Shown here: in pieces, positions 20,462-21,543 of the stretch
Position numbering within the stretch: the first letter of the stretch is position 1
Layout of the letters: every line of letters starts with the position of its first letter
DNA from: Cyanobacteria bacterium UBA947
GTDB lineage: Bacteria > Cyanobacteriota > Vampirovibrionia > Gastranaerophilales > Gastranaerophilaceae
Assembly: GCA_002293275.1 (NCBI GenBank)
Contig: DBCX01000014.1
Location: 1-21,543 of the forward strand
Length of the DNA: 21,543 bases
Reading direction: 5' to 3'
Notes under the pieces: model-generated
What the model saw: the letters and a program-made list of their open reading frames with translations, nothing else
Databases searched by the model: none
What the model was told of the DNA's origin: nothing
Translations under genes and position numbers: made by a program

Positions 20462-20490
20462 TTCAAATTCTCCCAAAATAATGTTATCCT
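20462..20490 (+). promoter_or_regulatory. Promoter of dnaK
   Basis: TTCAAA (20462-20467) and TATCCT (20485-20490) are 17 bases apart, with TG-T before the -10 box. An AAGGAG site (20511-20516) lies 8 bases before the ATG. No CIRCE inverted repeat is seen. Confidence 0.45.
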
Positions 20491-20524
20491 GAGTACATAA
20501 GGACATGGAAAAGGAGAAATTAAA

Positions 20525-21543
20525 ATGGCAAAAACAATCGGTATAGACTTAGGTACAACAAACTCAGTTGTGGCGGTAATGGAAGGCGGAAAACCAACCG
20601 TCATCGCAAACGCGGAAGGCTCGCGCACAACCCCTTCAATCGTGGGGTTCTCAAAAACGGGCGAGCGACTCGTCGGCCAGCTGGCAAAACGTCAGGCGAT
20701 TCTTAACCCCGACAAAACCATCGCATCAATCAAACGCCATATGGGTGAGGATTATAAAACAAACATTGACGGCAAAGACTACACCCCGCAAGAGATTTCA
20801 GCGCTAATCCTGCGCAAACTCGCGGATGACGCAAGCTCGTACCTCGGCGAAAAAGTTACATCAGCTGTAATCACCGTCCCTGCCTACTTTAACGACGCGC
20901 AAAGACAAGCGACAAAAGACGCCGGTAAAATCGCCGGGCTTGACGTTTTGCGTATAGTGAACGAACCGACAGCCGCGGCGCTTGCTTACGGCCTGGAAAA
21001 AGAAAAACCCGAAAAAGTCCTCGTATTTGACCTTGGCGGCGGTACCTTCGACGTTTCAATCCTGGAAATCGGCGACGGAGTCCACGAGGTTCTGTCAACA
21101 TCGGGCGACACCCACCTTGGCGGGGACGACTTTGATGAAAAAGTCATGGACTGGATTGTTGACGAGTTTAAAAAAGTTGAGGCAATCGACCTGCGCAACG
21201 ACAAACAGGCGATGCAGCGGGTTAAAGAAGCCGCGGAAAAAGCTAAAATGGAGCTATCATCGGTGATGGAGACCAACATCAACCTGCCGTTTATCACAGC
21301 AGACGCTAACGGCCCAAAACACCTTGACCTGAACCTTACCCGCGCAAAATTTGAGGACCTTTCACGCGACCTTATTAACCGCTGCAAAGGCCCGATGGAA
21401 AACGCGCTTAAAGACGCAGGCCTTGGCAAAGGCGAGCTTGATGAAGTCGTTCTTGTCGGCGGCTCAACCCGTATCCCGGCAGTTCAAGCGCTTGTCAAGG
21501 AATACACCGGCAAAGACCCGAACCAATCCGTTAACCCGGACGA
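20525..21543 (+). CDS. dnaK: Chaperone protein DnaK (Hsp70), 5' part
   Basis: The first 339 codons of about 620 are present; the rest lies beyond the window. The ATPase domain is unmistakable: MAKTIGIDLGTTNSVVAVME (phosphate 1), AVITVPAYFNDAQRQATKDA, IVNEPTAAALAYGLE, VFDLGGGTFDVSILEIGDG (phosphate 2) and VVLVGGSTRIPAVQALV (adenosine motif). DnaK binds exposed hydrophobic segments of unfolded proteins in the cytoplasm, with DnaJ and GrpE as partners. No hrcA or grpE lies upstream, so this is not the usual heat-shock operon arrangement; the HTH gene of module 3 precedes it instead. The start follows AAGGAG. Confidence 0.98.
   Translation, partial: MAKTIGIDLGTTNSVVAVMEGGKPTVIANAEGSRTTPSIVGFSKTGERLVGQLAKRQAILNPDKTIASIKRHMGEDYKTNIDGKDYTPQEISALILRKLADDASSYLGEKVTSAVITVPAYFNDAQRQATKDAGKIAGLDVLRIVNEPTAAALAYGLEKEKPEKVLVFDLGGGTFDVSILEIGDGVHEVLSTSGDTHLGGDDFDEKVMDWIVDEFKKVEAIDLRNDKQAMQRVKEAAEKAKMELSSVMETNINLPFITADANGPKHLDLNLTRAKFEDLSRDLINRCKGPMENALKDAGLGKGELDEVVLVGGSTRIPAVQALVKEYTGKDPNQSVNPD

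Noticed and set aside
20446..20524. CIRCE heat-shock operator before dnaK
   Set aside because: The TTAGCACTC...GAGTGCTAA inverted repeat is not present.
1..21543. CRISPR array, insertion sequence, transposase, integrase or phage structural gene
   Set aside because: No spaced direct repeats of CRISPR size and no recognisable transposase or integrase frame were found.

Overview
The window looks like a chromosomal segment from a non-photosynthetic relative of Cyanobacteria (Vampirovibrionia/Melainabacteria, most likely the gut order Gastranaerophilales). This is inferred from gene content, not from a database search. The supporting signs are: a sigma-factor-like gene beside a membrane protein whose N-terminal domain recalls the cyanobacterial DUF1822 family; rpmI-rplT standing alone without infC, as in cyanobacteria; a fermentative ADP-forming acetyl-CoA synthetase; a flagellar export-gate operon; no photosynthesis or respiration genes; and heptameric tandem microrepeats. 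Base composition is moderate, with AT-rich gaps.

Layout. 1-3472 (minus): an operon-like set, read from right to left, of a large membrane protein (N-domain, long Glu/Pro-rich region, one membrane helix, TonB-like C-domain), a sigma-70-like protein, and a protein with three zinc ribbons that runs off the window. 3633-4007 (plus): a small one-helix membrane protein whose terminator lies inside the 3' end of hemW (4008-5048, minus). 5171-8700 (plus): a flagellar motor switch/export cluster, fliM/N-like, fliO, fliP, fliQ, fliR. 8697-9116: a divergent pair of tiny genes (AbrB/MazE-like DNA-binding protein and a 60-residue protein). 9113-11952 (minus): a TatD-linked-type radical SAM protein followed by acd. 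11967-13553 (plus): uvrC, truncated where it runs into an antisense tRNA-Arg (13535-13608). 13646-14089: a second, clearly paralogous copy of the AbrB-like/60-residue pair. 14138-17070 (minus): alpha-glucan phosphorylase and a PLP-dependent 'aluminium resistance'/methionine gamma-lyase-like enzyme. 17135-17788: secreted von Willebrand A domain protein. 17886-18448: rpmI-rplT. 18600-19400: lineage-type membrane protein. 19454-19954: yajQ. 19938-20445: a third divergent small pair (60-residue protein and HTH protein). 20525-end: dnaK, partial. No gene-free stretch exceeds about 150 bases.

How it works together. Housekeeping genes (uvrC, rpmI-rplT, hemW, dnaK, yajQ) are packed between accessory modules. 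The three small divergent pairs are the most likely undescribed system. Each couples a small DNA-binding protein to a 60-residue, probably helical protein of unknown function, from overlapping divergent promoters wedged between conserved genes. A second genome-wide habit visible here is start codons placed 6-8 bases after a -10 box (often TGC-TATAAT), which suggests that leaderless mRNAs are common. A third is a family of ATCCCG...CGGGAT palindromes, one of which sits in frame inside a radical SAM gene.
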